Assembly (NCBI RefSeq): GCF_044465595.1
Contig: NZ_JBITLV010000006.1
Location: 310,001 to 374,000, forward strand
Direction: 5' to 3'
Origin: Spongisporangium articulatum
GTDB lineage: Bacteria; Actinomycetota; Actinomycetes; Actinomycetales; Kineosporiaceae
DNA length: 64,000 bases
Shown: positions 24,779 to 32,988 of the stretch, one piece after another
Layout: each line of letters begins with the position of its first letter
Numbering within the stretch: the first letter of the stretch is position 1
Position numbers and translations under genes: made by a program
Notes under the pieces: generated by a model
Seen by the model: only the letters and a program-made list of their open reading frames with translations
Told to the model about the DNA's origin: nothing
The model's database searches: none

Positions 24779-25914
24779 GTCTCGCCCGGGGCGCGCGGGA
24801 CCGGCAGGCGGGCCGGAGCCGCCGCCCGGTGTCGCGCCGCGCTCACCCGGGCCGGCCGTCGGAACGACACGTCCCGCAACCGGAGCGCGGGCGCCTCGAC
24901 GTAGTGCCAGGACAGCCAGGCCAGGGCCGCGGTCACCCCGACCCCGGCCACGACGAACACGAGCGCCCCGGCGCCGCTGAGCCCGGCGACGGCGAGGACC
25001 TGGAAGACCGGCCAGTGGTAGACGTACACGCCGTAGGACAGGTCACCGGTCGACCCCCGGGGCCCGGCGCGGCGCAGCGTCGCGGCCGCCAGCACGAGGT
25101 AGGCGAGCGCCGGCCCCGCGACCGGGCGGTAGTCGCTCGTCAGCGCCAGGCCGCCCAGCGCCAGCAGGACGGCGAACAGCACCAGGGCCGGACGCACCGG
25201 GATCCGGTCGCCGAACCGGTGCCCGCAGGCCCCGAGCAGGAACATCAGCAGGAGGGCGGCAGCCTGGTCGTGCCCGACCGCCACGCCGACGAGCGGCAGA
25301 GCGGTCACAGTCCAGGCGAGCGCCAGGCCTGCGAGCAGCGGCCAGCGCCGCCGCCGTCCCAGGAAGGCCACGACACCCAGCACCAGATAGCAGCCGGCCT
25401 CGTAGAACAACGTCCACAACGAGCCGTTGAGCACGCCCGGGTACGGGACGTCGACCGGCAGCGCGGTCACGCCCCACTGCCGGATCAGGAGCCCGGCGTT
25501 GCGGACCAGGTACGCCCAGGACGAGTCGTCGCCGGTGAACACCGACGTCGCCGAGCGGCCCCGGAGGACGGCGAGGAGCGGGGCCACGACGAGCGCCGTC
25601 AACGCCAGGCAGACCCAGAACCCGGGCAGGATCCGCAATGCCCGGTGCCAGGCGTAACGCCCCAGGCCGGGGTTGCGGCTCAGACTGCGACAGAGCAGGA
25701 ACCCGGACAGGACGAAGAAGCCGTCGACCGCCAGCCCGCCGACGTCCCGGCCGAGCAGCTCGAACGACCCACCGAAGCCGAGCACGGCCGCGTGCGCGAA
25801 GCAGACGAGCACCGCCAGGGTCAGCCGCAGGCCTACGAGGGTGCTGCGGGCCGCCTCGAAGCGGGACGACAGCGTGGACGGGGTGCTCGGTGTGGTGCCC
25901 GGGGCCGCATGCAT
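24751..25914 (-). CDS. Acyltransferase 3 family membrane protein (OafA-like)
   Basis: A 387-residue integral membrane acyltransferase, taken from ATG 25914. The first helix region LVGLRLTLAVLVCFAHAAVL holds the conserved His of the AT3 family. It is followed by GGLAVDGFFVLSGFLLCRSL and RRALRILPG-like sequence (WHRALRILPGFW). About ten TM helices follow, with YVYHWPVFQVL near the end. Such enzymes O-acylate glycans or lipids. No SGNH domain is attached. Target unknown. Confidence 0.87.
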   Translation of the reverse strand: MHAAPGTTPSTPSTLSSRFEAARSTLVGLRLTLAVLVCFAHAAVLGFGGSFELLGRDVGGLAVDGFFVLSGFLLCRSLSRNPGLGRYAWHRALRILPGFWVCLALTALVVAPLLAVLRGRSATSVFTGDDSSWAYLVRNAGLLIRQWGVTALPVDVPYPGVLNGSLWTLFYEAGCYLVLGVVAFLGRRRRWPLLAGLALAWTVTALPLVGVAVGHDQAAALLLMFLLGACGHRFGDRIPVRPALVLFAVLLALGGLALTSDYRPVAGPALAYLVLAAATLRRAGPRGSTGDLSYGVYVYHWPVFQVLAVAGLSGAGALVFVVAGVGVTAALAWLSWHYVEAPALRLRDVSFRRPARVSAARHRAAAPARLPVPRAPGETYVPAPARR

Positions 25915-26009
25915 CGTCGACCAGCCTGCCCGCCCGGGGCTGACGCGCGGCTGAGCCGACCTGAGTGTCACCTGAGTCGGCCCGGTCTCAGCGACCGGAC
26001 CGACCCGGG

Positions 26010-26390
26010 TCAGCGGGCGTCGACCAGGTCGACGACGAAGATCAGGGTCTCGTTCGGGCCGATCGCCGACCCCGCGCCGCGGGCGCCGTAACCCAGGTGC
26101 GGCGGGATGACCAGCTTGCGGCGGCCGCCGATCTTCATGCCGGTGATGCCCTGGTCCCAGCCGGGGATGACCTGGCCGACGCCGAGCCGGAACGACAGCG
26201 GCTGACCGCGGTTCCAGGAGGCGTCGAACTCCTCACCGGTCGAGAACGCGACGCCGACGTAGTGCGCGGTCACGGTCTGGCCCGGGGTGGCCTCGCCGCC
26301 GTCCCCCTCGATCTCGTCGACGACGACCAGCTCGGCGGGCGGCTCGCCCTCCGGGAAGTCGATCTCGGGGCGGGTGCGCTCGGAACTCAC
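26010..26390 (-). CDS. FKBP-type peptidyl-prolyl isomerase (cytoplasmic)
   Basis: A 126-residue single FKBP domain without a signal peptide. Core residues are GQTVTAHYVGV, FDASWNRGQPLSFRLGVGQV, IPGWDQGITGMKIGGRRKLV, IPPHLGYGARGAGSAIGPNE and TLIFVVDLVD, the standard FK506-binding pocket. It catalyses cis-trans isomerisation at Xaa-Pro bonds. GTG start with AGGAG upstream. It follows a second, exported FKBP on the same strand by 37 bases, downstream of pafA. Confidence 0.94.
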   Translation of the reverse strand: MSSERTRPEIDFPEGEPPAELVVVDEIEGDGGEATPGQTVTAHYVGVAFSTGEEFDASWNRGQPLSFRLGVGQVIPGWDQGITGMKIGGRRKLVIPPHLGYGARGAGSAIGPNETLIFVVDLVDAR

Positions 26391-26427
26391 GGGCGGTTCT
26401 CCTTAGAAGCGGGTAGGAGCGGGTAGG

Positions 26428-27387
26428 TCAGCTCGCGGCGTCGAGGATGTCGACGACGAAGACCAGCGTGTCGGTGCCCTTGATCTGGAGCTCCGGCTGT
26501 CCGGTGGCGCCGAATCCCTTGTCGGGCGGGACGACGACGAGCACCTGGCTGCCGACCGTCTGCCCGACCAGGCTGGCGTCGAAACCGGCGATCAGCTTGC
26601 CCTCGCCGACCACGTAGGTGAGCGCGGCGTCGTCCTTCTTCCACGAGTCGTAGAAGACCCTACCCGTCCCCCACACGACGCCCACGTTCTTGACGAAGAT
26701 GGACTGGCCCTTCTTGACCGGCGCGCCCCGACCCTTGATCAGGACCTGGGTGACCAGCTTGGTGGGGGCCTTCTTGCCCTTCGGGATGGTGACCGTGGGG
26801 GCGCCGTCCTTGGCCAGCTTCACGGTCGGCAGCCCCGACTTGGGCTTCACCGCGTCGCCGGTGGCCCGTGACAGCACCGAGTGGGTGCCCTCGACGTCGA
26901 TGACGAACACCAGGGTGTCCTTGGAGCCGATCCCGACCGAGGGCTGCCCCCCGACGCCGTAGGCGTCCTTGGGCGGGACGGCGATCAGCACCCGGGAGCC
27001 GACCGGCACCCCCGACAGGGCCGAGATCCAGCCCGCGAGCGCGCTCGGACGCTTCAGCAGGAACTGGTTGCGGTCGCTGCGCCCGAAGGAGGTGTCGAAC
27101 TCGACCCCGTCGGCGCCGTTGACGCCCACGTAGTCGACCTTCACCCGCTGGCCGGGGGCCACGAGGGCGCCCTTGCCCTGGCTGATCACCCGGCGCTCGG
27201 TCTTCTCGACCTGGAACGGGGCCGGCACCGTGACCGCGGGTCGCTCACCGACCTTGCCGGAGACCTGCACGGCGTCGAGGTCCGTGGTCACCTTGTCCGC
27301 CCCGGCGTCGGCGGTGCAGCCGGCCAGCAGGGTGGCGGCGACCAGAGCGCTCAGCAGGGCGAACAGCGAGCGGTTACGGGGTAGCAC
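26428..27387 (-). CDS. FKBP-type peptidyl-prolyl isomerase, lipoprotein with two FKBP domains
   Basis: A 319-residue lipoprotein. From GTG 27387 the signal peptide reads VLPRNRSLFALLSALVAATL with the lipobox LLAGC (Cys24). TAGGGT ends seven bases before this GTG, which supports it over the upstream GTG 27408. Two FKBP-like domains follow (about 65-165 and 195-318), each ending in DTLVFVIDVE or DTLVFVVDIL. Acts on folding of secreted proteins at the outer face of the membrane. It lies 34 bases after pafA but seems to have its own promoter. Confidence 0.9.
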   Translation of the reverse strand: MLPRNRSLFALLSALVAATLLAGCTADAGADKVTTDLDAVQVSGKVGERPAVTVPAPFQVEKTERRVISQGKGALVAPGQRVKVDYVGVNGADGVEFDTSFGRSDRNQFLLKRPSALAGWISALSGVPVGSRVLIAVPPKDAYGVGGQPSVGIGSKDTLVFVIDVEGTHSVLSRATGDAVKPKSGLPTVKLAKDGAPTVTIPKGKKAPTKLVTQVLIKGRGAPVKKGQSIFVKNVGVVWGTGRVFYDSWKKDDAALTYVVGEGKLIAGFDASLVGQTVGSQVLVVVPPDKGFGATGQPELQIKGTDTLVFVVDILDAAS

Positions 27388-27421
27388 GCGCGCCACCCTA
27401 ACGTGCACGCCTGGGAGCGCC

Positions 27422-28783
27422 TCACATGCTCTGGATGAGCCGTTCCACCCGCTCGTCGACGGCCCGGAACGGGTCCTTGCACAGGACCGTGCGCTGGGCC
27501 TGGTCGTTCAGCTTCAGGTGCACCCAGTCGACCGTGAAGTCCCGGCGTCGCTCCTGGGCCCGCCGGACGAAGTCGCCCCGCAGCTTGGCCCGGGTGGTCT
27601 GCGGCGGCACGGACGTCGCCTGGAACACCTCGATGTCGGCCGCGACCCGCTCGACCAGACCGCGGTTGGCCAGCAGGTAGTGCAGGCCGCGCTTGCGGTG
27701 GATGTCGTGGTAGGCGAGGTCGATCCGGGCGATCCGCGGCGAGCTCAGGGACAACCCGTGCTTGGCCCGGTAGCGCTCGATCAGCCGGTACTTGATCGCC
27801 CAGTCGATCTCCCGGTCGATCAGGCTCAGGTCGCCGGTGCCGACCGCGCGCAGGCCCCGCTCCCACAGGTCGAGGACCCGCTTGATGACGTCGGTGTGCA
27901 GGCCGCGCGAGTCGACGAAGTCCTTGGCGCGGTCGAGGTACTCCTGCTGGATCTCCAACGCGCTCGCCTCGCGGCCGTTGGCCAGGCGCACCTTGCGCCG
28001 CCCGGTCAGGTCGTGGCTGATCTCGCGGATGGCCCGGATCGGGTTCTCCAGCGTGTGGTCGCGCATCACGACGCCGGCCTCGATCATGCGCAGCACCAGG
28101 TCGGTGGCGCCGACCTTCAGCATGGTCGTGGTCTCGGACATGTTCGAGTCGCCGACGATGACGTGCAGCCGGCGGTAGCGCTCGGCGTCGGCGTGCGGTT
28201 CGTCGCGGGTGTTGATGATCGGGCGGGAGCGCGTCGTCGCGCTCGAGACGCCCTCCCAGATGTGGTCGGCCCGCTGGGACAGGCAGAACACGGCCCCGCG
28301 CGGGGTCTGCAGCACCTTCCCCGCGCCCACCACGACCTGGCGGGTGACCAGGAACGGGATCAGCACGTCGGACATCCGGCCGAACTCGCCGTGCCGCGAC
28401 ACCAGGTAGTTCTCGTGGCAGCCGTAGGAGTTGCCGGCGCTGTCGGTGTTGTTCTTGAACAGGAAGACGTCGCCCGCGATGCCCTCCTCGTGCAGCCGGC
28501 GCTCGGCATCCACCAGCAGGCCCTCGAGGATGCGCTCACCGGCCCGGTCGTGGACGACCAGCTGGCGCACGTCGTCGCACTCGGGGGTGGCGTACTCGGG
28601 GTGGCTGCCGACGTCCAGGTACAGGCGGGCGCCGTTGCGCAGGAAGACGTTGCTGGACCGGCCCCAGGACACGACCTTGCGGAACAGGTAGCGCGCGACC
28701 TCGTCGGGCGACAGCTTGCGCTGCCCCTCGAAGGCACACGTCACGCCATATTCCGTCTCCAGCCCGAAAATTCGGCGATCCAT
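27422..28783 (-). CDS. pafA: Pup-protein ligase PafA
   Basis: A 453-residue carboxylate-amine ligase that attaches the C-terminal glutamate of Pup to substrate lysines with ATP. The glutamine-synthetase-like fold shows RRIFGLETEYGVT, the catalytic Asp57 in RLYLDVGSHPEYATPE, FLFKNNTDSAGNSYGCHENY, and RPIINTRDEPHADAERYRRL. Length matches the family. The ATG is placed at 28783 because MDRRIFGLETEYG is the conserved N-terminus. A perfect palindrome containing a TACAGT hexamer abuts this ATG, which points to a regulated leaderless transcript. prcA lies 66 bases upstream. Confidence 0.97.
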   Translation of the reverse strand: MDRRIFGLETEYGVTCAFEGQRKLSPDEVARYLFRKVVSWGRSSNVFLRNGARLYLDVGSHPEYATPECDDVRQLVVHDRAGERILEGLLVDAERRLHEEGIAGDVFLFKNNTDSAGNSYGCHENYLVSRHGEFGRMSDVLIPFLVTRQVVVGAGKVLQTPRGAVFCLSQRADHIWEGVSSATTRSRPIINTRDEPHADAERYRRLHVIVGDSNMSETTTMLKVGATDLVLRMIEAGVVMRDHTLENPIRAIREISHDLTGRRKVRLANGREASALEIQQEYLDRAKDFVDSRGLHTDVIKRVLDLWERGLRAVGTGDLSLIDREIDWAIKYRLIERYRAKHGLSLSSPRIARIDLAYHDIHRKRGLHYLLANRGLVERVAADIEVFQATSVPPQTTRAKLRGDFVRRAQERRRDFTVDWVHLKLNDQAQRTVLCKDPFRAVDERVERLIQSM

Positions 28784-28800
28784 CCACTTACTGTAAGTGG
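28784..28800 (-). promoter_or_regulatory. Perfect palindrome abutting pafA start codon
   Basis: On the minus strand CCACTTA-CAG-TAAGTGG is immediately followed by the pafA ATG. The TACAGT inside it sits six bases before the ATG, the spacing seen for other likely leaderless genes here. A bound repressor would cover the -10, the transcription start and the start codon. There is no ribosome-binding site. Confidence 0.7.
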
Positions 28801-28849
28801 ACGGCTGCCCGATGGCACCTCCCCCAGCGGTACCCATTTCGCGCTCGCC

Positions 28850-29713
28850 CTAGCCTTCGGTGCCCGGGTGCCCGGGCTCCTGCTCGGGCTCCTGGGACGC
28901 CGGGTCGCCGGGCCCCGGGGCGGGCTGCGGGTCGACGGGCTGGTGGTCGACGCCGGTGAGGGTGTCGTGCCGGCCCGGGACCGTCTCGTCGGACGACGGA
29001 GCGTCCTGCGTCGGGTCGCTCTCGGTCAGCAGCGCCTCCAACAACGGCCCGACCAGGCGCCGGAACGCGCGCCGCGGCCGGTTCCGGTCGAGGATGGCCA
29101 CCTCGAGCTGGTTGGCCTCGAGGGTGCGGGGGTCGCCGCCGTTCGGGTCGCGGGACAGCACCTCGACCGCCAGCCGCAGCGCCGCGGACAGCGACAGCCC
29201 CGCCGTCCACCGCTCCTGCAGCGCGGAGGTGATCTGGTCGGCCTGCCCGCCCATCGCGACGAAACCCTGCTCGTCGGCGACGGACCCGTCGTAGGTGAGC
29301 CGGTAGATCTGGTCGCCCTCGGGCGTCGTGCCGACCTCGGCGACGACGAGCTCGACCTCCATCGGCTTCGACTCCTGGGTGAACATCGCCCCCAGCTGCT
29401 GCGCGTAGGCGTTGGCCAGCCCGCGCGCCGTGACGTCGGCCCGGTCGTAGGAGTACCCGCGCAGGTCGGCGTAGCGGACGCCGGCCACCCGCAGGCTCTC
29501 GAACTCGTTGTACTTGCCGGCCGCGGCGAACCCGATGCGGTCGTAGATCTCGCTGATCTTGTGCAGGGCCCGCGAGTGGTTCTCCGCGACGAACGCGATG
29601 CCGTTGTCGTAGGCCAGGACGACGACCGGGCGGCCGCGCGCGATGTTGCGCCGGGCGTAGTCGGCCCGGTCCTTCATCTGCTGCTCGGGCGGGACGTAGA
29701 ACGGCATGCTCAT
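28850..29713 (-). CDS. prcA: 20S proteasome subunit alpha PrcA
   Basis: A 287-residue alpha subunit that forms the outer heptameric rings and gate of the core particle. N-terminal MSMPFYVPPEQQMKDRADYA (gating octapeptide and helix H0), then IARGRPVVVLAYDNGIAFVA and ISEIYDRIGFAAAGKYNEFE are family hallmarks. No catalytic Thr, as expected. After the domain (about residue 235) comes a long Pro/Glu/Asp tail. Its ATG overlaps the prcB stop (ATGA), so the two are translationally coupled. Confidence 0.96.
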   Translation of the reverse strand: MSMPFYVPPEQQMKDRADYARRNIARGRPVVVLAYDNGIAFVAENHSRALHKISEIYDRIGFAAAGKYNEFESLRVAGVRYADLRGYSYDRADVTARGLANAYAQQLGAMFTQESKPMEVELVVAEVGTTPEGDQIYRLTYDGSVADEQGFVAMGGQADQITSALQERWTAGLSLSAALRLAVEVLSRDPNGGDPRTLEANQLEVAILDRNRPRRAFRRLVGPLLEALLTESDPTQDAPSSDETVPGRHDTLTGVDHQPVDPQPAPGPGDPASQEPEQEPGHPGTEG

Positions 29714-30546
29714 GCGGACTCACCCCCGCCCGTGCCGAGGCCCAGTCTGGACACCACGGCGGCGAGGTCGCCGTCCGGGATGCGGGCGTAGCCCTCGGCG
29801 GTGACGGTGGCCACGACGGGGTAGATGCCGCGCCCGGCGTCCGGACCGCCGGTGGCCGAGTCGTCGTCGGCGGCGTCGTAGAGCGCCTCGACGGCCACGT
29901 CGATCGCGCCCGCCGCGTCGAGGCCGGGGCGCCAGCGCTTCTTCAGCGACCCGCGCGCGAAGATCGACCCGGAGCCGACGCTGTGGTGCTGGTGCTCCTC
30001 GTAGCGCCCACCCGTCACGTCGTAGCTGAAGATGCGCCCGACGCCGCGCTCGAGGTCGTAACCCGCGAAGAGCGGGACGACGGCCAGGCCCTGCATGGCC
30101 ATTCCCAGGTTGCCGCGCAGCATGCTCGACAGCTTGTTGGCCTTGCCCTCCAGCGACAGCAGCGTGCCCTCGATCTTCTCGTAGTGCTCGAGCTCGACCT
30201 GGAACAGCTTGACCAGCTCGATCGCCAGGCCCGCGGTGCCCGCGATGCCGACGGCCGAGTAGTCGTCGGCGGGGAACACCTTCTCGATCTCCCGGTGGGC
30301 GATCATGCTGCCCATCGTGGCGCGGCGGTCGCCCGCGAGGATCGCGCCGCCCTCGAACGTGACGGCGACGATCGTCGTCCCGTGCGGGACCGCCGGCACC
30401 GGGCCGGGCGGCAACATCGAACCGGAGACGCCGTGCTGCCCGCCGGGCAGCAGGTGGGCGGCGTGGGTGGTCAGGAAGTCGGTGAAGGACGACGTGCCGG
30501 GCGCCAGGAACTCGGAGGGCAGCCGGCCGGACGGGTTGGAGCTCAC
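29710..30546 (-). CDS. prcB: 20S proteasome subunit beta PrcB
   Basis: A 278-residue precursor of the catalytic subunit. The propeptide is residues 1-56; processing at HG-TTIVAV leaves Thr57 as the N-terminal nucleophile. GGAILAGDRRAT (with the conserved Asp) and SAVGIAGTAGLAIELVKLFQ follow, and GRGIYPVVATVTAEGYARI is near the end. Start GTG 30546 overlaps the pup stop by GTGA. Order pup-prcB-prcA with overlapping codons shows tight co-translation. Confidence 0.96.
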   Translation of the reverse strand: MSSNPSGRLPSEFLAPGTSSFTDFLTTHAAHLLPGGQHGVSGSMLPPGPVPAVPHGTTIVAVTFEGGAILAGDRRATMGSMIAHREIEKVFPADDYSAVGIAGTAGLAIELVKLFQVELEHYEKIEGTLLSLEGKANKLSSMLRGNLGMAMQGLAVVPLFAGYDLERGVGRIFSYDVTGGRYEEHQHHSVGSGSIFARGSLKKRWRPGLDAAGAIDVAVEALYDAADDDSATGGPDAGRGIYPVVATVTAEGYARIPDGDLAAVVSRLGLGTGGGESA

Positions 30547-30740
30547 TGGCCACCCTTCTGGACGAAGCCCTTCACGAACTCCTCGGCGTTGTTCTCCAGC
30601 ACCTCGTCGATCTCGTCGAGAATCGCGTCCACGTCCTCGTCGACCGTGCTCGACTGCGCGGCGGGGGCGGCGGCGGGCGGCGGGGCGTCGTCGGGCTCTT
30701 CCTCGTGGCGCGTGGTCCGCTGCTGTTCCTGACCGGCCAT
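30543..30740 (-). CDS. pup: Prokaryotic ubiquitin-like protein Pup
   Basis: A 65-residue disordered modifier. The N-terminal part is hydrophilic and Pro/Ala-rich; the C-terminal helix-forming half VDAILDEIDEVLENNAEEFV binds the Mpa coiled coil. It ends FVKGFVQKGGQ: the terminal Gln means that Dop must deamidate it to Glu before PafA can ligate it. ATG start with a good GGAGG upstream (GAGGGAGGCGGCC). It lies between dop and prcB. Confidence 0.97.
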   Translation of the reverse strand: MAGQEQQRTTRHEEEPDDAPPPAAAPAAQSSTVDEDVDAILDEIDEVLENNAEEFVKGFVQKGGQ

Positions 30741-30806
30741 GGCCGCCTCCCTCTGTCTGGTGCTGCTGACTAGATCCTGACCCCTGGACCGGCTCCCGTC
30801 CAGCGA

Positions 30807-30823
30807 CCAATCGTGACGATTGG
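30807..30823. promoter_or_regulatory. Perfect palindrome between dop and pup
   Basis: CCAATCG-TGA-CGATTGG is a perfect 17-base dyad one base past the dop stop codon and 66 bases before the pup ATG. It could be an attenuating RNA hairpin or an operator for a pup promoter. The same 7-3-7 geometry is found at the pafA start, with a different sequence. Confidence 0.55.
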
Positions 30824-30824
30824 A

Positions 30825-32345
30825 TCAACGCGCTGTGATCGCGTCGACCAGATCCGCGGCCGTCGGCGAGTTGTTCAGCAGGGTCTCCACGTGCTCCTTG
30901 GTGCCCCGCCAGGGGTCGAGCGTGGGGACCCGCTGCAGCGCCCCGCGCCCGGGGATGTCGAAGATCACCGAGTCCCACGAGGCGGCGGCCACGTGCTCGC
31001 CGTAGCGGGACAGGCAGCGGCCCCGGAAGTAGGCCCGGGTGTCGGTGGGCGGTTCGTGGACCGCGGCCGAGATCTCCTCGTCGGTCAGGAGCCGCTCGAC
31101 CTGACCACGCTGCTCGAGCCGGTGGTACAACCCCTTCTCCGGCCGCACGTCGGCCCACTGCAGGTCGATCAGCTGCAGCCGGGCAGCGTCCCAGGACAGC
31201 TGCTCGCGGTCCCGGAAACCTTCCAGCAGGCGGAGTTTCGCGACCCAGTCGATCTCCCGGGCGAGCAGCATCGGGTCCTGCTCGAGCCGGGTGAGCACCG
31301 ACTCCCAGCGGCGCACGACCTCGGCCGTGCCGTCGTCCACGTCGGTCCCGTACCGGTCGGCCAGGAAGGCGTTCACCTGCTCCAGGTACATCCACTGCAA
31401 CTGCAGCGCCGTGACGTCGCGCCCGTCGCGCAACCGCAGGGTGTGCTTCAGCGACGGGTCGTGGCTGACCTCGTGCAGCGCGTTCACGGGCTGCTCGACG
31501 GACAGGTCCGTGGTGAACCCGCCCTCCTCGATCAGCTCGAGAACCAGCGCTGTGGTGCCCATTTTCAGGAATCCGGCGACCTCGCACAGGTTCGCGTCGC
31601 CGATGATCACGTGCAGCCGGCGGTACCGGTCGGCGCTCGCGTGCGGCTCGTCGCGGGTGTTGATGATCGGCCGCTTGAGGGTGGTCTCGAGGCCGACCTC
31701 GACCTCGAAGAAGTCGGCCCGCTGGCTGACCTGGAACCCGACGCCGGAGCCGTCCTGGTTGGTGCCGACCCGCCCCGCCCCGCAGATCACCTGACGGGTG
31801 ACGAAGAACGGGGTGAGGTACCGGACGACGTCCGCGAACGGGGTCTCCCGGCGCATCAGGTAGTTCTCGTGGGTGCCGTAGGAGGCGCCCTTGTTGTCGG
31901 TGTTGTTCTTGTAGAGGTTCACCGTGCCGAGGCCGGGGTTGGTCGCGATCCGCCGGGCCGCCTCGAGCATCACGCGCTCCCCCGCCTTGTCCCACAGGAC
32001 GGCGTCGCGCGCGTTGGTCACCTCCGGCGAGGAGTACTCGGGGTGGGCGTGGTCGACGTACAGCCGCGCGCCGTTGGTCAGGATGACGTTGGCCAGGCCC
32101 GGGTCCTCGGGCGCGTCGGTCAGCTGGCTGGGGTGGGCGCCGTCCCGGCTGATCTCCCAGCCCCGCGCGTCACGCAGCGGCGCCTCGTCCTCGTAGTCCC
32201 ACCTGGCCCGGCCGGCCCGGCTGCCGAGCGGGGCCGCGTAGGCGTTGACCACCTGGCTGGACATCATCATCGCGTTGGCCGCGGGGTCACCGGGCGCGGA
32301 AACCCCGTACTCCGTCTCGATCCCCATCACGCGCCGTGCCGTCAT
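30825..32345 (-). CDS. dop: Pup deamidase/depupylase Dop
   Basis: A 506-residue paralogue of PafA that deamidates Pup-Gln and removes Pup from substrates. ARRVMGIETEYGVSAPGD starts the fold; the insertion around residues 40-80 (GSRAGRARWDYEDEAPLRDA) is the Dop loop absent from PafA. The catalytic Asp98 is in RLYVDHAHPEYSSPE; VNLYKNNTDNKGASYGTHEN and RPIINTRDEPHASADRYRRL follow. The ATG has TAGGGT six bases before it, and AGGAG between. It is divergent from a DUF3054 gene instead of following mpa directly. Confidence 0.96.
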   Translation of the reverse strand: MTARRVMGIETEYGVSAPGDPAANAMMMSSQVVNAYAAPLGSRAGRARWDYEDEAPLRDARGWEISRDGAHPSQLTDAPEDPGLANVILTNGARLYVDHAHPEYSSPEVTNARDAVLWDKAGERVMLEAARRIATNPGLGTVNLYKNNTDNKGASYGTHENYLMRRETPFADVVRYLTPFFVTRQVICGAGRVGTNQDGSGVGFQVSQRADFFEVEVGLETTLKRPIINTRDEPHASADRYRRLHVIIGDANLCEVAGFLKMGTTALVLELIEEGGFTTDLSVEQPVNALHEVSHDPSLKHTLRLRDGRDVTALQLQWMYLEQVNAFLADRYGTDVDDGTAEVVRRWESVLTRLEQDPMLLAREIDWVAKLRLLEGFRDREQLSWDAARLQLIDLQWADVRPEKGLYHRLEQRGQVERLLTDEEISAAVHEPPTDTRAYFRGRCLSRYGEHVAAASWDSVIFDIPGRGALQRVPTLDPWRGTKEHVETLLNNSPTAADLVDAITAR

Positions 32346-32402
32346 GCTCCTACCCTACGAGGCGCAGGTTTCGACGCGCTGCGAGGCGGCTATCCACCTA
32401 TC

Positions 32403-32933
32403 GTGAGTGCTCAGCAGTCGCGACCCGGCGGAGTGTTGCTCGTGGACCACCACCGACATCGACAGCGGTTCAACTCGTACTCGGCCCTGGCCTGCTTCGG
32501 CGCCGACGCGGCCGTCGTCCTCCTGTTCGTGGCCCTCGGCCGGTACAGCCACGACGAGCGGCTCTCCCCCGGCGGCATGCTCGAGACCGGCTGGCCCTTC
32601 GCCGTCGGGCTGCTCGGCGGCTACGTGGCCGTCGTCTTCACCCGCTGGCCGGCGGTCTCGCTCGGCGCCGGGCTGATCTCCTCGGTCAAGCTGGTGATCG
32701 TGGCGATGGTGCTGCGGTACGGCATCGCGCGGGACGACGTCCCCCTTGCCTTCGTGGTGACCAGCACCGTGTTCCTCGTCGGGGCGATGGTCGGGTGGCG
32801 CGCGCTGGCCCTGCGCCAGGCCAACGGTGACTGGCCCACCCACCTGCGCACCGGCGTCCGGCAGCGCTCCAAGATCACCGCCTCGGTGCAGAGAATCCGA
32901 GCGAGACTCGGGATCAGCGCACCGAGACGGTGA
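32403..32933 (+). CDS. DUF3054 family membrane protein
   Basis: A 176-residue membrane protein with four TM helices (ALACFGADAAVVLLFVALGR, FAVGLLGGYVAVVFT, ISSVKLVIVAMVLRYGIA, FVVTSTVFLVGAMVGW), the architecture of DUF3054. Function unknown. Start GTG 32403. Its last 20 codons are formed by the left arm and loop of a long palindrome that ends just after the stop, so terminator and C-terminus overlap. It is divergent from dop and convergent with the racemase. Confidence 0.82.
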   Translation: MSAQQSRPGGVLLVDHHRHRQRFNSYSALACFGADAAVVLLFVALGRYSHDERLSPGGMLETGWPFAVGLLGGYVAVVFTRWPAVSLGAGLISSVKLVIVAMVLRYGIARDDVPLAFVVTSTVFLVGAMVGWRALALRQANGDWPTHLRTGVRQRSKITASVQRIRARLGISAPRR

Positions 32934-32938
32934 TCTTG
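32870..32938. terminator. Long palindrome with nested hairpin, probable bidirectional terminator
   Basis: CAAGATCACCG-C-CTCGGTGC (from 32870) pairs with GCACCGAG-A-CGGTGATCTTG (ending 32938) at 19 of 20 positions. Inside the loop a second stem CCGAG-CGAGA-CTCGG forms. It covers the end of the DUF3054 gene and faces the 3' end of the convergent racemase gene. Its outer 11 bases equal those of the palindrome at 20839-20907. Confidence 0.7.
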
Positions 32939-32988
32939 AAGGGCTCACCAGGGGCCCGCCCTCGGGGAAGCCGGGATGGGGAAGGGCC

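Noticed and set aside
27173..29791. Long plus-strand open frame over pafA and prcA
   Set aside because: Antisense shadow; pafA, prcA and the FKBP lipoprotein on the minus strand are unambiguous.
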